This document shows, piece by piece, positions 44,640 to 55,454 of a DNA stretch of 64,000 bases. Under the pieces are notes generated by a model. It was not told where the DNA came from and made no database searches. It saw only the letters and a list, made by a program, of their open reading frames with translations. The stretch comes from Ascarosepion bandense. Taxonomy: Eukaryota; Mollusca; Cephalopoda; Sepiida; Sepiidae. The DNA lies in assembly GCA_037127315.1 (NCBI GenBank), contig JBBBDQ010000403.1, positions 3,082,001-3,146,000 on the forward strand, read 5' to 3'. Position 1 is the first letter of the stretch, and each line of letters opens with the position of its first letter. Made by a program: the position numbers and the translations under genes.

Positions 44640-45235
44640 GATCTAATAATATATAATTTTTTCTATAGACACAGTTGACATGGGTCATTTAAAGACTTAC
44701 ATGGTTTAGCTTCTTTTAGAATTTTCCACTTTAATGTGGGTGTTTTTTTTGTTTCCTTTAGATACCAATGATATTTCGATAGGGATGTTCTATTTTTGTA
44801 CTTATTATTATTAAATGAAGACGTGTGTTGATAAATCCTTTCTTTTTTAGAGAGTTCTTAGTACTACCTAGATAAATCTTTACATTATGGGGGTCTTCCT
44901 CTGAAGATATTTCACATTGATAGGTGATTGATTCTGTTAGGCACCTGCTTTCTAGCGGGCAATCTATAGGGTTTAAAATAGGAAAATTAAGAAACACTTT
45001 CCAGAAAAGATTCCATTAAATAAGATTTTCAATAAAAATACTATCAAATTACGTTACAGCTGTATGAACAATCTGGAAAAAAAATCATAAAAAATCACAA
45101 TAATAATATTTTAAAAAACTTTAACAAAACAAGCAAAAACAACCTAATAACTGAAAATAACAATTTGGATAAGAAAAAATGTAATTGTAGAAACCCTATA
45201 GATTGCCTGTCAAAATTAGGGTCAAGAAAAGTAGA
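44640..45235 (-). pseudogene. Penelope-like element fragment with internal inversion
   Basis: The minus strand at 44758-44990 encodes NPIDCPLESRCLTESITYQC then VKIYLGSTKN, a GIY-YIG-type endonuclease start as found at the C-terminus of Penelope-like retroelements. The plus strand at 44990-45205 encodes the segment that normally precedes it (KHFPEKIPLNKIF, IKLRYSCMNNL, KKKCNCRNPIDC). The two pieces are head to head and share the short sequence AACCCTATAGATTGCC. Confidence 0.7.
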
Positions 45236-45285
45236 GTTTTAGTTTTCTTTGATTTATTAAATATTTCATATGGTAATTTTTTTTT

Positions 45286-46030
45286 TTTTTAATCATCTCA
45301 CCCCAAGCAAAGCATTCCACTGCCACTATTGTGCATGGGGCTACATAGGGGAAGGTAAAGAGAAGGAGTGGTTAGACATAGGGAATGTTAGGAGGAAGGT
45401 GACAGATGAGTAAGGATAGCGAGGATGAGGGTTAGGCAGATGGGAAGAGTGCTTGATAGAATGGGAGCAGGTTAGTGTGTTAGGAGGTGTCTATTGACCT
45501 TACATTTAAACTCCTGGAGATTGTAGCCGTCAGGGAAGCAATCGTGTGGAAGAGAATTCCACAGTCGGGAAGTGCGAGGAAAGAAACTGTTGGAGTAGAA
45601 GTTACGGCTGCATTTTATCGGTTTCACTGTAAAAGGGTGGGATCTAGTTGCTAATCTAGTATCGTGTTCAAATTCGTATTTAGGGGGCACCAGTGATCTA
45701 AGTTCATCGGAGCAGAAGCCGTGAAAGTATTTATAGAAGAGACATAGGGAAGCCACGTCTCACCGGTGGGAGAGAGACTGCAGGCGGTCTGCCAAGTCGG
45801 TATCTATCACATTGCAGACCCTCCTCTGAACCTTGTCGAGAAGCCCGAGAAGAACAGCAGGGGCACCCGACCAGATATGGCAGCAGTATTCAATGCACGG
45901 GTGGATGGTAGATTTATAAATGTGCAGGATAGATTTAGATGGAAAAAACTTCCGAGCCCTACACAGAGAACCGACTTTCATAGCAGCGGATTTAGCAATG
46001 TGGGTATGAAATTGTGTTGGAAATAACATT
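45286..46030 (-). pseudogene. LINE-C C-terminal coding region, one stop
   Basis: This is the best-preserved LINE-C copy. One minus-strand frame from 46029 to 45472 encodes AAMKVGSLCRARKFFPSKS, IEYCCHIWSGAPAVLLGLL, DKVQRRVCNVIDTD, then ASLCLFYKYFHGFCSDELR and SRLWNSLPHDCFPDGYNLQ. It is interrupted by a single TGA at about 45760. The 3' UTR and poly-A end at 45286. The RT core is missing through 5' truncation. This region follows the RT domain in CR1/Jockey-type elements; the exact clade was not determined. Confidence 0.85.
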
Positions 46031-46324
46031 TCTTTCGTATACTATATTCAATACAGTTTCTTTGTGTAAGTATTGTGCATTGCAACACTTATATAAAATA
46101 TTGAATACCTGCAGATAGATATGACAGAGTTTCTCTTATATTTTTTAAAGATATAAGTTATAAATTTATGAATAAGTTTTGTACGTATAAATTTTTGATT
46201 AAATTTTTACACTATTCTAAATAATCACTATTCAACCGTAAACTATTTCTTCAAAAGCCTACAATAATAATTTCAAAACATGGTTTCTCTTCTAATTTTT
46301 TAATATATTTATTTTATTTTTCAG

Positions 46325-46348
46325 TTCAGAAGATATGGAAGCTTAAAG
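46325..46348 (+). CDS. Microexon: linker module d, before vWA 2
   Basis: This 24-bp exon has acceptor TTTTTCAG, donor GTAAAC and phase 1-1. It encodes QKIWKLK between a split Val and a split Gly codon. Unlike modules a-c it lacks the leading Tyr. The left end of a Tc1-like transposon lies only about 60 bp after the donor. It is supported by splice sites and frame only. Confidence 0.65.
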
Positions 46349-46408
46349 GTAAACATTTTTGAAATTTAATATTTTGTCATTTTCCCCCCAAAAAGAGTAA
46401 TTAACATA

Positions 46409-47972
46409 TACTGTGTGCCAAATTATTATCAAGATAACTTTTTTGATAATATTTCAAAAACCGTCCAATCAATTCATACAAAATTTTCACACAATGTTGG
46501 CAACACTTACCTGCACAATCACCAAAATGTTTGTACTGATCTGCACAATGTAAACAAACTGGCACCATATTTGTTATCAGCACAGTGATTTGAGTGTGCC
46601 AAATTATCAGAACAGTGTAAGAATTTAATGAAAAGATGGCCAGTAAAAGCAATTTACGTGATCCTGAAAAGAAAACTATCACCTCAGAACTCTCAAAAGG
46701 TAAATCTACCCTAAGAAATTTCTAAAATGATAGGGAGGTGTCATCAAACAGTGAAAAAGTTTACCGCCAACCCTACACAAAAGGGCAGATAAAGGTAAGC
46801 TAAGGGTTATTTCACGTCATCTCATTTCAAGACTTAAACGAGAAGCCACGAAGATCCCTGGACTTACCAGTCAAGAGCTTTTCAGTCGCATTGGGGATCC
46901 TACTGTGTCTAAAAGTACTCGGTGTCGGTACCTGAAGGAAATAGTAACTTCAGTCAAATTTGTATCAAAGCCTCCGTTGATGAGAAATCACATTTAAAAT
47001 CAATTGAAATGGGCCGAGGACAATATGAAGATTGGCTTTTGTAAAGTTTTGTTCACAGACAAAACTTGAGCAACACTTGATGGGCCAGATTGATGGTGCA
47101 AAGGCTGGGTAATGAATGGACAGAATTGCCATCAGCATTTGAGATGCCAACAAGGCGGTGGAGGTATAATGATCTGGGTTGGCATTATTGGAAAAACATT
47201 AGTGGACCCATGGAGAGTACCAGATGGCGTCAAAATGACTGCATACATGAAGGAGCATCTTGAACTGTGGATGAAAAGACAAAGAGTTGCCTTCAGAAGG
47301 GCCATTGTTTCTATGCAAGATAATGCTTCCTCACATGCTGCTCACAAGAGTACTGAATATTTGAGACAGTTAGGCTTCGATGGACATTGAAAAATGAAGT
47401 GACCAGCAAATTCTTCGGATTTGAACCCAATTGAAAACCTTTGGAGCATCATGAAGCAAAGATTGTATGCCAACAGATGACAATTCAAGAGCAATGCTAA
47501 GTTATGGGAAGCAATTCTTGACATATCTCGCGGCATTACAGCAGATGACATCCTACAATTAACAAATTCTATGGATTGTCGGCTTCAAGTAATTTCAAAA
47601 CAGGGAAAGCACATTACCAATTAATTTGTTTAAAACTGTGCCTTTGTGTGTATCTGTTATTATTTGTCTGATTATCTTATTTATTAACTTCTTTTCATCA
47701 TAAACATTCATGTGCAACATTAATAAACGATTTGTTTGCTCAACTCTAGGAATTTTACTAAACCTTTCTAATAATTTGGCATACTCAAATCACCGTGCTG
47801 ATAACAAATATGGTGCCAACTTGTTTACATTGTGTAGATCAGTACAAAAAATTTAATGATTGTGCAGGTTGGTGTTGCCAACATTGTGTGAAAATTTTGT
47901 ACGAATTGATTGAACGGTTTTTGAAACATTAGGAAAAAGTTATCTCGAAAATAATTTGGAACAAAGTGTATA
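46409..47972 (+). mobile_element. Tc1-like transposon with ~208-bp inverted repeats
   Basis: The left repeat (46409-46616) and right repeat (47763-47972) are inverted copies (CACAATGTTGGCAACAC / GGTGTTGCCAACATTGTG). Within each repeat the outer and inner ends carry the same motif (GTGTGCCAAATTAT), so this is the IR/DR arrangement. TA lies at both borders. The insertion begins about 60 bp after microexon d. Confidence 0.88.
46636..47624 (+). pseudogene. Tc1-like transposase, inactivated
   Basis: Three frames together cover a DDE transposase. The N-terminal part starts MASKSNLRDPEKK. The central part shows VLFTDK, LDGPD and GGGGIMIWVGIIGK. The second Asp is in SMQDNASSHAA, and the Glu is in DLNPIENLWSIMKQRLY. 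The end is GKHITN followed by a stop. Frameshifts and stops break the frame, including near 46720 and 47070. All three catalytic positions can still be seen. Such proteins cut and paste the element at TA sites; this copy cannot make one. Confidence 0.85.
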
Positions 47973-48008
47973 CAGCATTATTTTACTGCTCAATTATTTT
48001 TATACAGA

Positions 48009-48670
48009 TATAAAATCTTTGCCTATAACTTTGAGAAGGGTCATTATCATATCCAACATGCTTGCCCACTTGAACATTTCCATTTGATGGATATAAACTC
48101 TATGTCTATAAACTCTATGTCTATAATTTTGGGAAGAGTCATTAATATATCCAACATTGTTTGGTCTAATGAATCTCTTCTTTTTATAGATATAAACTCT
48201 TTGTCAATAATTTTTGGAAGAATCATTAATATATCCAACATTGTTTGGTCTAATGAATCTCTTCTTTTTATAGATATAAACTCTTTGTCAATAATTTTTG
48301 GAAGAGTCATTAATATATCCAACATTGTTTGGTCTAATGAATCTCTTCTTTTCATAGATATAAACTCTTTGTCAATAATTTTTGGAAGAGTCATTAATAT
48401 ATCCAACATTGTTTGGTCTAATGAATCTCTTCTTTTTATAGATATAAACTCTTTGTCAATAATTTTTGGAAGAGTCATTCATATATCCAACATTGTTTGG
48501 TTTAATGAATCTCTTTTTTTTATAGATATAAACTATTTGTCAATAATTTTTGGAAGAGTCATTAATATATCCAACATTGTTTGGTCTAATGGATCTCTTC
48601 TTTTTATAGATATAAACTCTTTGTCAATAATTTTTGGAAGAGTCATTAATATATCCAACATTGTTCTAAT
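48009..48670. repeat. 84-bp minisatellite, open in both strands
   Basis: Units start at 48191, 48275, 48359, 48443, 48527 and 48611 with exactly 84 bp spacing, preceded by two diverged units. 84 is a multiple of three. Long frames therefore run through it on both strands (28-residue repeats, IIFGRVINISNIVWSNESLL on the plus strand). Each unit contains TTCTTTTTATAG, a possible splice acceptor. A diverged unit lies alone near 49290-49350. It is unlikely to be coding: the frame is a consequence of the period. Confidence 0.9.
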
Positions 48671-48834
48671 ACTGAAATCTCCATTACTGCTGTTGATAAC
48701 ATTAACTTTGGTTTGAGTAGTCATGGCTCTGAGATGCACAGTCCTATGGTTAAAGGAGCTTGGATGAGTTCCTCCTAGGAATATGTGAATGAGTGGTGCT
48801 ATATCAAGTTTAATTAGTTACCTCTTTGTCTCCA

Positions 48835-48904
48835 GGGCCCATGGTACAGTTGGTATGACATCTGCTTAATAACACAACTGTCTGGGTTTCAATTCCTGGT
48901 AGTG
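48835..48904 (+). repeat. tRNA-like promoter region of a ribozyme retroposon
   Basis: GGGCCCATGGTACAGTTGG.. has an A box fitting the consensus at every fixed position (TGGTACAGTTGG, 48842-48853) and a B-box-like GGTTTCAATTCC (48886-48897). It does not fold as a normal tRNA throughout. It is followed immediately by the hammerhead-like sequence. Confidence 0.7.
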
Positions 48905-48910
48905 GATGCG

Positions 48911-48956
48911 CACTGCTGATGTAGTCCCAAATATAGGACGAAACGGCTGTCCAGTG
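48911..48956 (+). ncRNA. Hammerhead ribozyme-like motif
   Basis: Stem I is CACTG (48911-48915) with CAGTG (48952-48956). The core CTGATG (48916-48921) is followed by one extra T and A. Stem II is GTCC/GGAC (48924-48927 and 48936-48939) with loop CAAATATA. GAAA is at 48940-48943. A minimal stem III is C-G with loop GGCT. The cleavage triplet GTC is at 48949-48951. This is the architecture of the short stem III hammerheads in Penelope-like elements and in the schistosome tRNA-SINE-like repeats. The extra T in the core may weaken or abolish activity. Confidence 0.72.
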
Positions 48957-48989
48957 CTTTCTGCGTTCTGTTGAGGTCTAATAAAAACT

Positions 48990-49917
48990 TGATGAATTAT
49001 CTAATTATTTGAAATCCTCCTACAATTTCAGATATTCAACATTGTTTGAAATAGGAATAGCTAGGTTCACATATTCTATTGTTCAAAATCCTCCCAGTTC
49101 TTTTGACCAGGAGTAAAAACTTATCTCTTGTTTCCTATTTAAAAATGAGTCTCTGGTTCCTTGTAAAGCCCTTTATGTTCTTTTTATTAATTTCCAGTCG
49201 TTCCTTGCATCTTTGTGGCATTATTGCCTTGCGAAGGGTGAATTGATTAAAATAAAGAAAATGAAACAGAAACCTCTTAAATCTGTAGCTGCTTTCTATA
49301 ATTTTGAGTAAAAAGACATTAACATATTCAACATTGTTTGGATTCTCTTTTTGAGGGGTTAATTTTGAGATTCTTGAGGTGTGGGTTTTGTTAGGAAGGT
49401 TGTGATAGCCAAGAAGAGCCATCATCTCTACTGGCTGAGTCTTTGGTTTCATAGTCTTTTTGTAACATCTTTTTTTTGAAGATGATCAGACTCATAAATT
49501 TCTTACTTGATCTGTTAATATCACTCCTGCTCTTGGTATATTTCTGTGGTCGCTCTCCTCAGCGACTGTCATTGTCTTTTGGATGATTTCCTAATATTGA
49601 CTGCAGCACCATGTTTGCATGACCTCCCACCTTTACTCACCTTCTGCCACTTTTCATTATATCTCTTAGATGCCACTAAATTCAGTTTTAGTTATAGATA
49701 AAGGGAGGATTGCGAAAATTTAAGCTAATTATCAATCAGTGCATGTTTTCTCTTTGTTTTCAATGTTTTCAATGTTTGATGGCCGCCTTCTATGAGTTGA
49801 GGTGGATGGATAGTGATCGTGTCTGGTGACTGCCAGTGATTCCAAAGATCAAACTAAAATTTATCAGTTCAGCAATTTCTAAAATCAAAAAAAGTATTTC
49901 TAATTTTTCAATGTTTC
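48990..49917. other. Intron sequence, nothing firmly recognised
   Basis: There are faint LINE-C 3' traces at 49130-49260 and a diverged minisatellite unit near 49290-49350. No genes. Confidence 0.4.
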
Positions 49918-50154
49918 TTGCATCTAGAAAAATGAATGGATGTAAGTGAAATTTTGATTTCCTGGTATCGATATCAAATAAGTTTTTTTCACCATAAACT
50001 GAATTTTGAAGGCTAAATAAGTCCTCTGAGTAAATGGTATCATGGCTGAGACTAAGAACTACAATTATACCTCCTTAGAGCCAAACCCGAAGCAAAAATT
50101 AAAATAAAAGGGCTGAAAAAGATACAGACATACAGGCAGATAAACAGACACACA

Positions 50155-50194
<40 letters not shown>

Positions 50195-50200
50195 TCTTGC

Positions 50201-50240
<40 letters not shown>

Positions 50241-50255
50241 CAATTTTCTGCACTA
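49918..50255 (-). mobile_element. Truncated Helitron-like element
   Basis: Interior sequence of the family (GAATGGATGTAAGTGAAATT to CATCTTGCCTTTTATATAT) with CA (50151-50190) and TA (50205-50237) runs. Both diagnostic termini are missing. Confidence 0.7.
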
Positions 50256-50334
50256 TGGTAAGATATTGTATCTTTCAGTTCAAACTTGTATAGTTTATAT
50301 TATTGCTTAATGTTCTTTTTAAATGTGTTTTATC

Positions 50335-50795
50335 TCTTCAGGATATTGGTGTTCATGCCTCTCCACAATTTCTTGTCCTTTTTAGCTCTTAATAACTTTA
50401 GTCTTTTTGCCATCTCTCCCAAATCCTGCTCCATCAGTTCAGGTTGTGTGTTGCTTTCCTCTATATCTCTTGCCTTCAATCCGTCCTATGAATATCAAAT
50501 TTTTTCCAAGCTCTCTTTCCTCAGAAATTTCAGCTGTCTCTTCCTGATGTTAAGAATGTGTCTTTCTTGTCTCTAGAACTTTGTTGTTGCTCACATGTTC
50601 TGTCTACATTATTTTCAGCATCCTTCTGTAGTACATATTTCTGTTGCTTAAAGACTCTCCTTCATCTGTGAGAAGATTGTACAGCATTCATATATGAGAA
50701 CTGATACTACATAAATGTCAGTACTCTTTTCTTTGTTTCTAATATTATTGTTCTGATTCTTAATACTCTGCTAAAGTTTTGGAGGGCATCTTTTG
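50335..50795 (-). mobile_element. LINE-R 3' copy, degraded
   Basis: Minus-strand match to the C-terminal half of LINE-R. It joins directly to a plus-strand LINE-C copy at about 50795. Confidence 0.7.
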
Positions 50796-51945
50796 CTATC
50801 CCATGCAAAATCACAGACTTTCTGTTGGCAAAGCAAGAGCTGTTGCTCTGGATATCTCCAAAGCATTCAACAGGGTTTGGCACACTGGCCTTCTGTGCAA
50901 GCTACAGGACTATTGTATAACTAGACGCTTATTTAATCAGATACCAAGTAGTTGTCTATGCTGACAACACCACCATTTACTCCCACCTCACTAAGAAATC
51001 TGCCAATGCAGACAAAACTAAAAGGACCTCTAGTCAGTGGTATACTGGGGTAAGAAGTACCTTGTAAACTTTAATGCTTCCAAAATGAAGCTGCTATCCT
51101 TTAACCATCATAGAAAATCTTTCCAACCTGCCATCAGCATGGATCACACTAGTCTCCCTAAGAGCAATACACTGCGCTTCCTAACCCTCACTCTCTCAGC
51201 TGACCTGAAGTGGAACAACTACATTGAATTAATAGCTAAATCTACTGCTAAGAAGGTCAGGTCTCTGTGTCTAGTCAGGAAGTTTTTGTCTTCTGAATCC
51301 AACATGCACATTTGAAAATCTACCATCTTCCTGTGCATTGATTACTGCTGTCATATCTGGTTGGCCAGCTCTGCTGTGCACCTTGGGGTTCTTGACAAGA
51401 ACCAAAGAAGAATCTGCAATGTAGTCAATCCTGACCTGGCAGCCTGACTCCAGTTTTTCTCTCACAAATGAAATGTGGCTTCTCTCTGTCTTTTCTAGAA
51501 ATACTTTCACAGATGCTGCTTCAATGAGCTTAGCTCCTCCCTTATGTGAATTTACTCAAGCTACTAGACTGGCAACAGGGTCCCACCCTTTTACTGTGAA
51601 AACAATCAAGTGTAACCACAACTTCTAGTCTATCAGCTTCTTTACTTGCACTTTCCACCTCTGGAACTCCTTACTGTATTCTTGTTTCCTTGATAGCTAC
51701 AATCTCCAAAAGTTTAAATGCAACATTGATTGTTGCCTCGCCTCCTTGATTCCCATCCTTCCTCTAACTTTACTCTTTGCTCTCATGCAGCTCTTTATAC
51801 TAATGTACCCGTCTTTCTCTTACCCATTTTCCAACACCTACTGTGACCTGTTCTCCCCCCTCTCTTCACTCTCCTATTATGTAACACCCTGCTCATCAGT
51901 AGCAGTTCTGCTTGAGGTGAGATGATTATAAAAAAAAAAAGATGT
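50795..51945 (+). mobile_element. LINE-C copy with RT remnant
   Basis: The longest LINE-C copy. It encodes VALDISKAFNRVWHTGLLCK, then a YADN box where RTs have YADD (VVYADNTTIYSHL). NFNASKMKLLSFNHHRK, LSADLKWNNYIELIAKSTAK and the C-terminal region follow, ending at a poly-A run. Many stops and shifts. The order is that of a CR1/Jockey-like RT followed by its C-terminal tail. Confidence 0.85.
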
Positions 51946-52195
51946 GATATCCATGCATATTCATCCAAACTTTCACATAGTAATAGAGATTTTAAATCTA
52001 CACTGTTTACTGAAGAAAGCTGAAATTAAAAGGAATTAAAATTAATATTAATTAAATAATAAAAATAACAAAATGATTTTAATAAAATGTAATAATAATG
52101 TCATAATAATAATTGAATAAAAATATAATAATAATACTACCAACAATAATAATAATAATAATAATAATAATTAAATAACAATGATAATTAATAAT

Positions 52196-52903
52196 CTAAA
52201 CTTATATAACAAACTTTGTCTGTGTGTGTGCGTGTGTCTGTGTGTGTGCGTGTGTCTGTGTGTGTGCGTGTGTCTGTGTGTGTGCGTGTGTCTGTGTGTG
52301 TGTTACCTATAGACTCCAAAACGGGTGAACCAATTTTCTTGAAATTTTACACAGTTGTACTATAAGTATCTGTGAGTGTTCTTAGCTAGATTTTTGTCAA
52401 GGTACCCCCGATAAATATGGAAAATCAATAATTGAAAAAATCAGGTTATAGAAGGAGTGGCCCAATTTTAATCAAATTTGATGCACTCATAGACAAAGAC
52501 ATAAGAAATGATATTCAGAAGTTTCAAGGCTGCAGTTCTTACAATAGTACAGAAAATCCATAATATATATATATATAAACAGCAAGATGTTTGTGTGTGT
52601 GTCTGTTTATCTGCCTGTATGTCTGTATTTTTTCATCCCTTTTATTTTAGTTTTTGCTTCTGGTTTGGCTCTAAGTAGGTATGACTGTAGTTCTTAGTCT
52701 CAGCCATGATACCATTTACTCAGAGGACTTATTTAGCCTTCAAAATTCAGTTTATGATGCAAAACTTATTTGATATCGATATCAGGAAATCAACTATTGC
52801 TTCTTAGTCTTTCGTGCCAACGTCCAAAGAGTTTGAGCTCCAGGACTATGGATTAGTTTTAAAGCTTTCATTACACCCGAGCAACGCTGGGCTATACTGC
52901 TAG
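52196..52903 (+). mobile_element. Helitron-like element, plus orientation
   Basis: It starts TCTAAACTTATATAACAAAC after A. It ends CCCGAGCAACGCTGGGCTATACTGCTAG-type sequence before T (hairpin stem CCCG..TGGG, then CTAG at 52900-52903). An 18-bp TG-rich minisatellite lies at 52214-52302. Confidence 0.85.
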
Positions 52904-52974
52904 TAAATTAATAACAATAAAAGATTTTACTTTGTTACAGTTAAAGTAGTTGACAAAACCTTTCTTCAATCATG

Positions 52975-53725
52975 TCCTGTTCCTTTAAGATGTTGGCGAT
53001 TGTGACTCTCCACAACTTTCTTTTGTTGTTCTAAGGACACATCATGCTACTTTCATTTTCCCCACATTCCAAATGTAAGGAGAAAATTCCACTCAGAAAG
53101 CTGTATTCTAAGAACAGTCATTTTGTGGAACACACTCCCACATGGATGCTTCTCTGTATACTTTCATTTTAACCTCTCTAATCTCAAGTCAATCATTATC
53201 TATCTTTCTTATTCTTATATCAGAAATCACATTCATCACTATTTAAGCTGTAAATCTCTACCTTGAGAGGCTCTTGGGCTTTGTCTTGGTAAAATGTTGT
53301 GGACCCAGAATAGGTTCGGAAGAAAACTCAAACTCAAGTATTAGTGAAACATATATACTTAACAAAAGAACAAATACAAAGAGTGTTACATGTCAGTCGG
53401 ATTGCCAAGTATTAGATAAGGGTGACTCAACTCAACTCAACTACAAGAGGCATATTCTCCTAGTATTCATAATAAGAAGAAGAGGTCATTATAGTCCAAA
53501 AAGGGTAGGTCTCATAATATAAAATTAAGTTAAAAGAATATATTTTGGTTCTTTACAATTCTTCTTTGTTTCTGTTTTGCAATATATTCTCACAAGCTCA
53601 TTAAGTCTTCCTTGCATCTATTGCCTTCAATATCTTCTGTGAGTATTACATTCTCCAAGCCTTCTTTTTTCATTTTGTGTCACATAAATTTCAACTGCCT
53701 GTTTCTGATTGTAAGTAAAAGATCT
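52975..53725 (-). mobile_element. LINE-R 3' fragments
   Basis: Two degraded minus-strand pieces (52975-53080 and 53560-53725) with the complement of the GLENLILTG region in the second. The sequence between them was not recognised; the short open frame at 53274-53522 has no domain. Confidence 0.55.
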
Positions 53726-53837
53726 TTTAGCTTCTATTTTCATTAAAAATTTCTTGAACAAGACTTTTTTTCTTCATAAGTTTTAAAACCTTTCATTTTA
53801 AAAGTTCTAAAAAGTAATTTTCTGAATTTCTTTCCAG

Positions 53838-54401
53838 GATATGGATCGGCTCACCTTGATCTTGTGTTTATCATTGACACATCTACTTATATTGGAGAGA
53901 ATAACTTTAGAATGGTGAAGGCCTTTGTGAAGTCTGTTGTGAAGTATTTCCGCATTGCGCCACGATATGTACGAGTTGGTGCCATAACTTACAGCACTTC
54001 AGTAAGAGATAATTTCAACTTAAACAGCTTCAAACATCTCAGGCAAGTACTGAAAGCCATTGACGACATTCAGTATGAGAAAGGACGAGAATATACAAAT
54101 CGGGCTTTGAAGTATGCCAGGAAATATTCATTTACAGAGAAATTTGGAGCCAAACCTGGAGTTATGAACATTGCTATTGTTTTTACAAATGGCAGATCCA
54201 ACAAACCGATTTTAACTGATAAAGAAGCTTATCTCCTGAAAATTGACAACGTGAAGATATTTGTGGTGGCTGTTGGACAAGTGTACATGAAAGGCGTGAA
54301 GAGAATTGCAAGCATTCCGAATGCATGGTTTATTGTACAAATACCAAATTACACTATTATGAGGCAATATGAATGGATTTTAGCATACAGAATATACTGG
54401 G
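53838..54401 (+). CDS. Exon: von Willebrand factor A domain 2
   Basis: The 564-bp exon has acceptor TTTCCAG, donor GTAAGA and phase 1-1, exactly the length of vWA 1. The order is LDLVFIIDTSTYIG, VVKYFRIAP, VRVGAITYST, GREYTNRALKYARKY, IAIVFTNGRS, VKIFVVAVG, RIYWG. The metal-site motif reads D-T-S-T-Y (only the first serine kept), the Thr loop reads GREYTN, and the later Asp is replaced by Asn (FTNG). This site is thus more degraded at the Asp than in vWA 1, and less so at the first Ser. The fold-forming hydrophobic strands are well preserved, so this is not a pseudo-exon. A LINE-R copy begins about 25 bp after the donor. An open frame continues past 54401, but that extension is LINE sequence. 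Confidence 0.92.
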
Positions 54402-54424
54402 GTAAGAATTTTTTTTATTATCAG

Positions 54425-54785
54425 GTCTTGTTCTGTAGACTGTGTCCCTTCAAGACATGGGCCATCATGGCTCACCACTATTTCCTGCCCTTTTTAGCTT
54501 GTAATAAATATTGTTTTTTTGATATCTCTCCTAAAACCTGTTTCCCCATTCATTTAGTCAAACTTGCTAGGTTATGCACTGTTTTTCTCTCCCCCTCTTG
54601 CCTTAAATGTCTTGTGAGTATCAAATTCTCCAAGCCCTCTTTCCTTATTATGTGCTCAAGTTTCAAACTTATAATTTCTGATGTTAACTATGTGTCCTTT
54701 TTGTTTCCATTTTTCAATAAAATTTCATTGCCTCTCCCATGTTCAGTCCATAGTATTCTCAGCATCCTTCTGTAGAACCACACAA
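54425..54785 (-). mobile_element. LINE-R 3' copy just after vWA 2
   Basis: Complement of the LINE-R end (GTGTCCCTTCAAGACATGGG to TCTCAGCATCCTTCTGTAG). It begins about 25 bp after the vWA 2 splice donor. Confidence 0.75.
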
Positions 54786-55454
54786 AAACAAGTTTAATTA
54801 ATATTTGCTAATTCCTAATTAATAATGTAGAATTAGTAAATACCTCAATGTATGGATCAGTTATAACAAATTTAGTATAGGAGAAAAAGAAATTGAAAAG
54901 GCTACGCTAGGAATAGTCTTGCCCAATACTGCAAGTTGCTACCAAACCAAAACATTAACTTGAAAACGTGAGTTATGTTCTTAAATTGTCTTGCCAGTTC
55001 AAGACTTTCATATAGATGTCATGCATGGTACCCAACTTGTTCAGACATATTTAAACTGACAACTGTATAAAACTGCTTTCTGAAATCAATGGTTAAAAAT
55101 TTCTTTGGGTAAGTGAAACATGTCGGTATTAGAAAGGACAATCATTCTTGGACATTTGTGGACTGATGTTAGATGAGTAATTGTTGACAGAGCAAAAAGA
55201 TCCTGTTTTAAATTGTTACTTGTTTTATAAGCTCTCATTTTTGCTGTTGTACTCTCATGATTAGCATGATATAGCATCACTAATTCTAGCTGACAGTCTA
55301 AACTAAGCTTTGAGGTGAAACGATTAAAAAAAAGTGTGGGAACTTTGATGCCAATCTCGTAGCACATTTAAATTTACGTGGTTGGGATATGAGGAAAAAA
55401 CATGTCAGAGCATATCATAGTGGATATTTTGTATTTGAAATAGATATCCCATTT
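54786..55454. other. AT-rich intron, nothing recognised
   Basis: No family, RNA or splice-flanked frame could be supported. Confidence 0.45.

Noticed and set aside
44670..44684. Possible 15-bp microexon after CTATAG
   Set aside because: The donor would be a weak GTCATT and the sequence belongs to the flank of a Penelope-like fragment.
48084..48716. 210-codon open frame as a repeat protein
   Set aside because: The frame exists because the 84-bp period is a multiple of three. The opposite strand is open for the same reason, and the composition is that of an AT-rich minisatellite.
54402..54775. Extension of the vWA 2 frame beyond the splice donor
   Set aside because: The sequence is antisense LINE-R. 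The equal length of the two vWA exons and the GTAAGA donor place the exon end at 54401.
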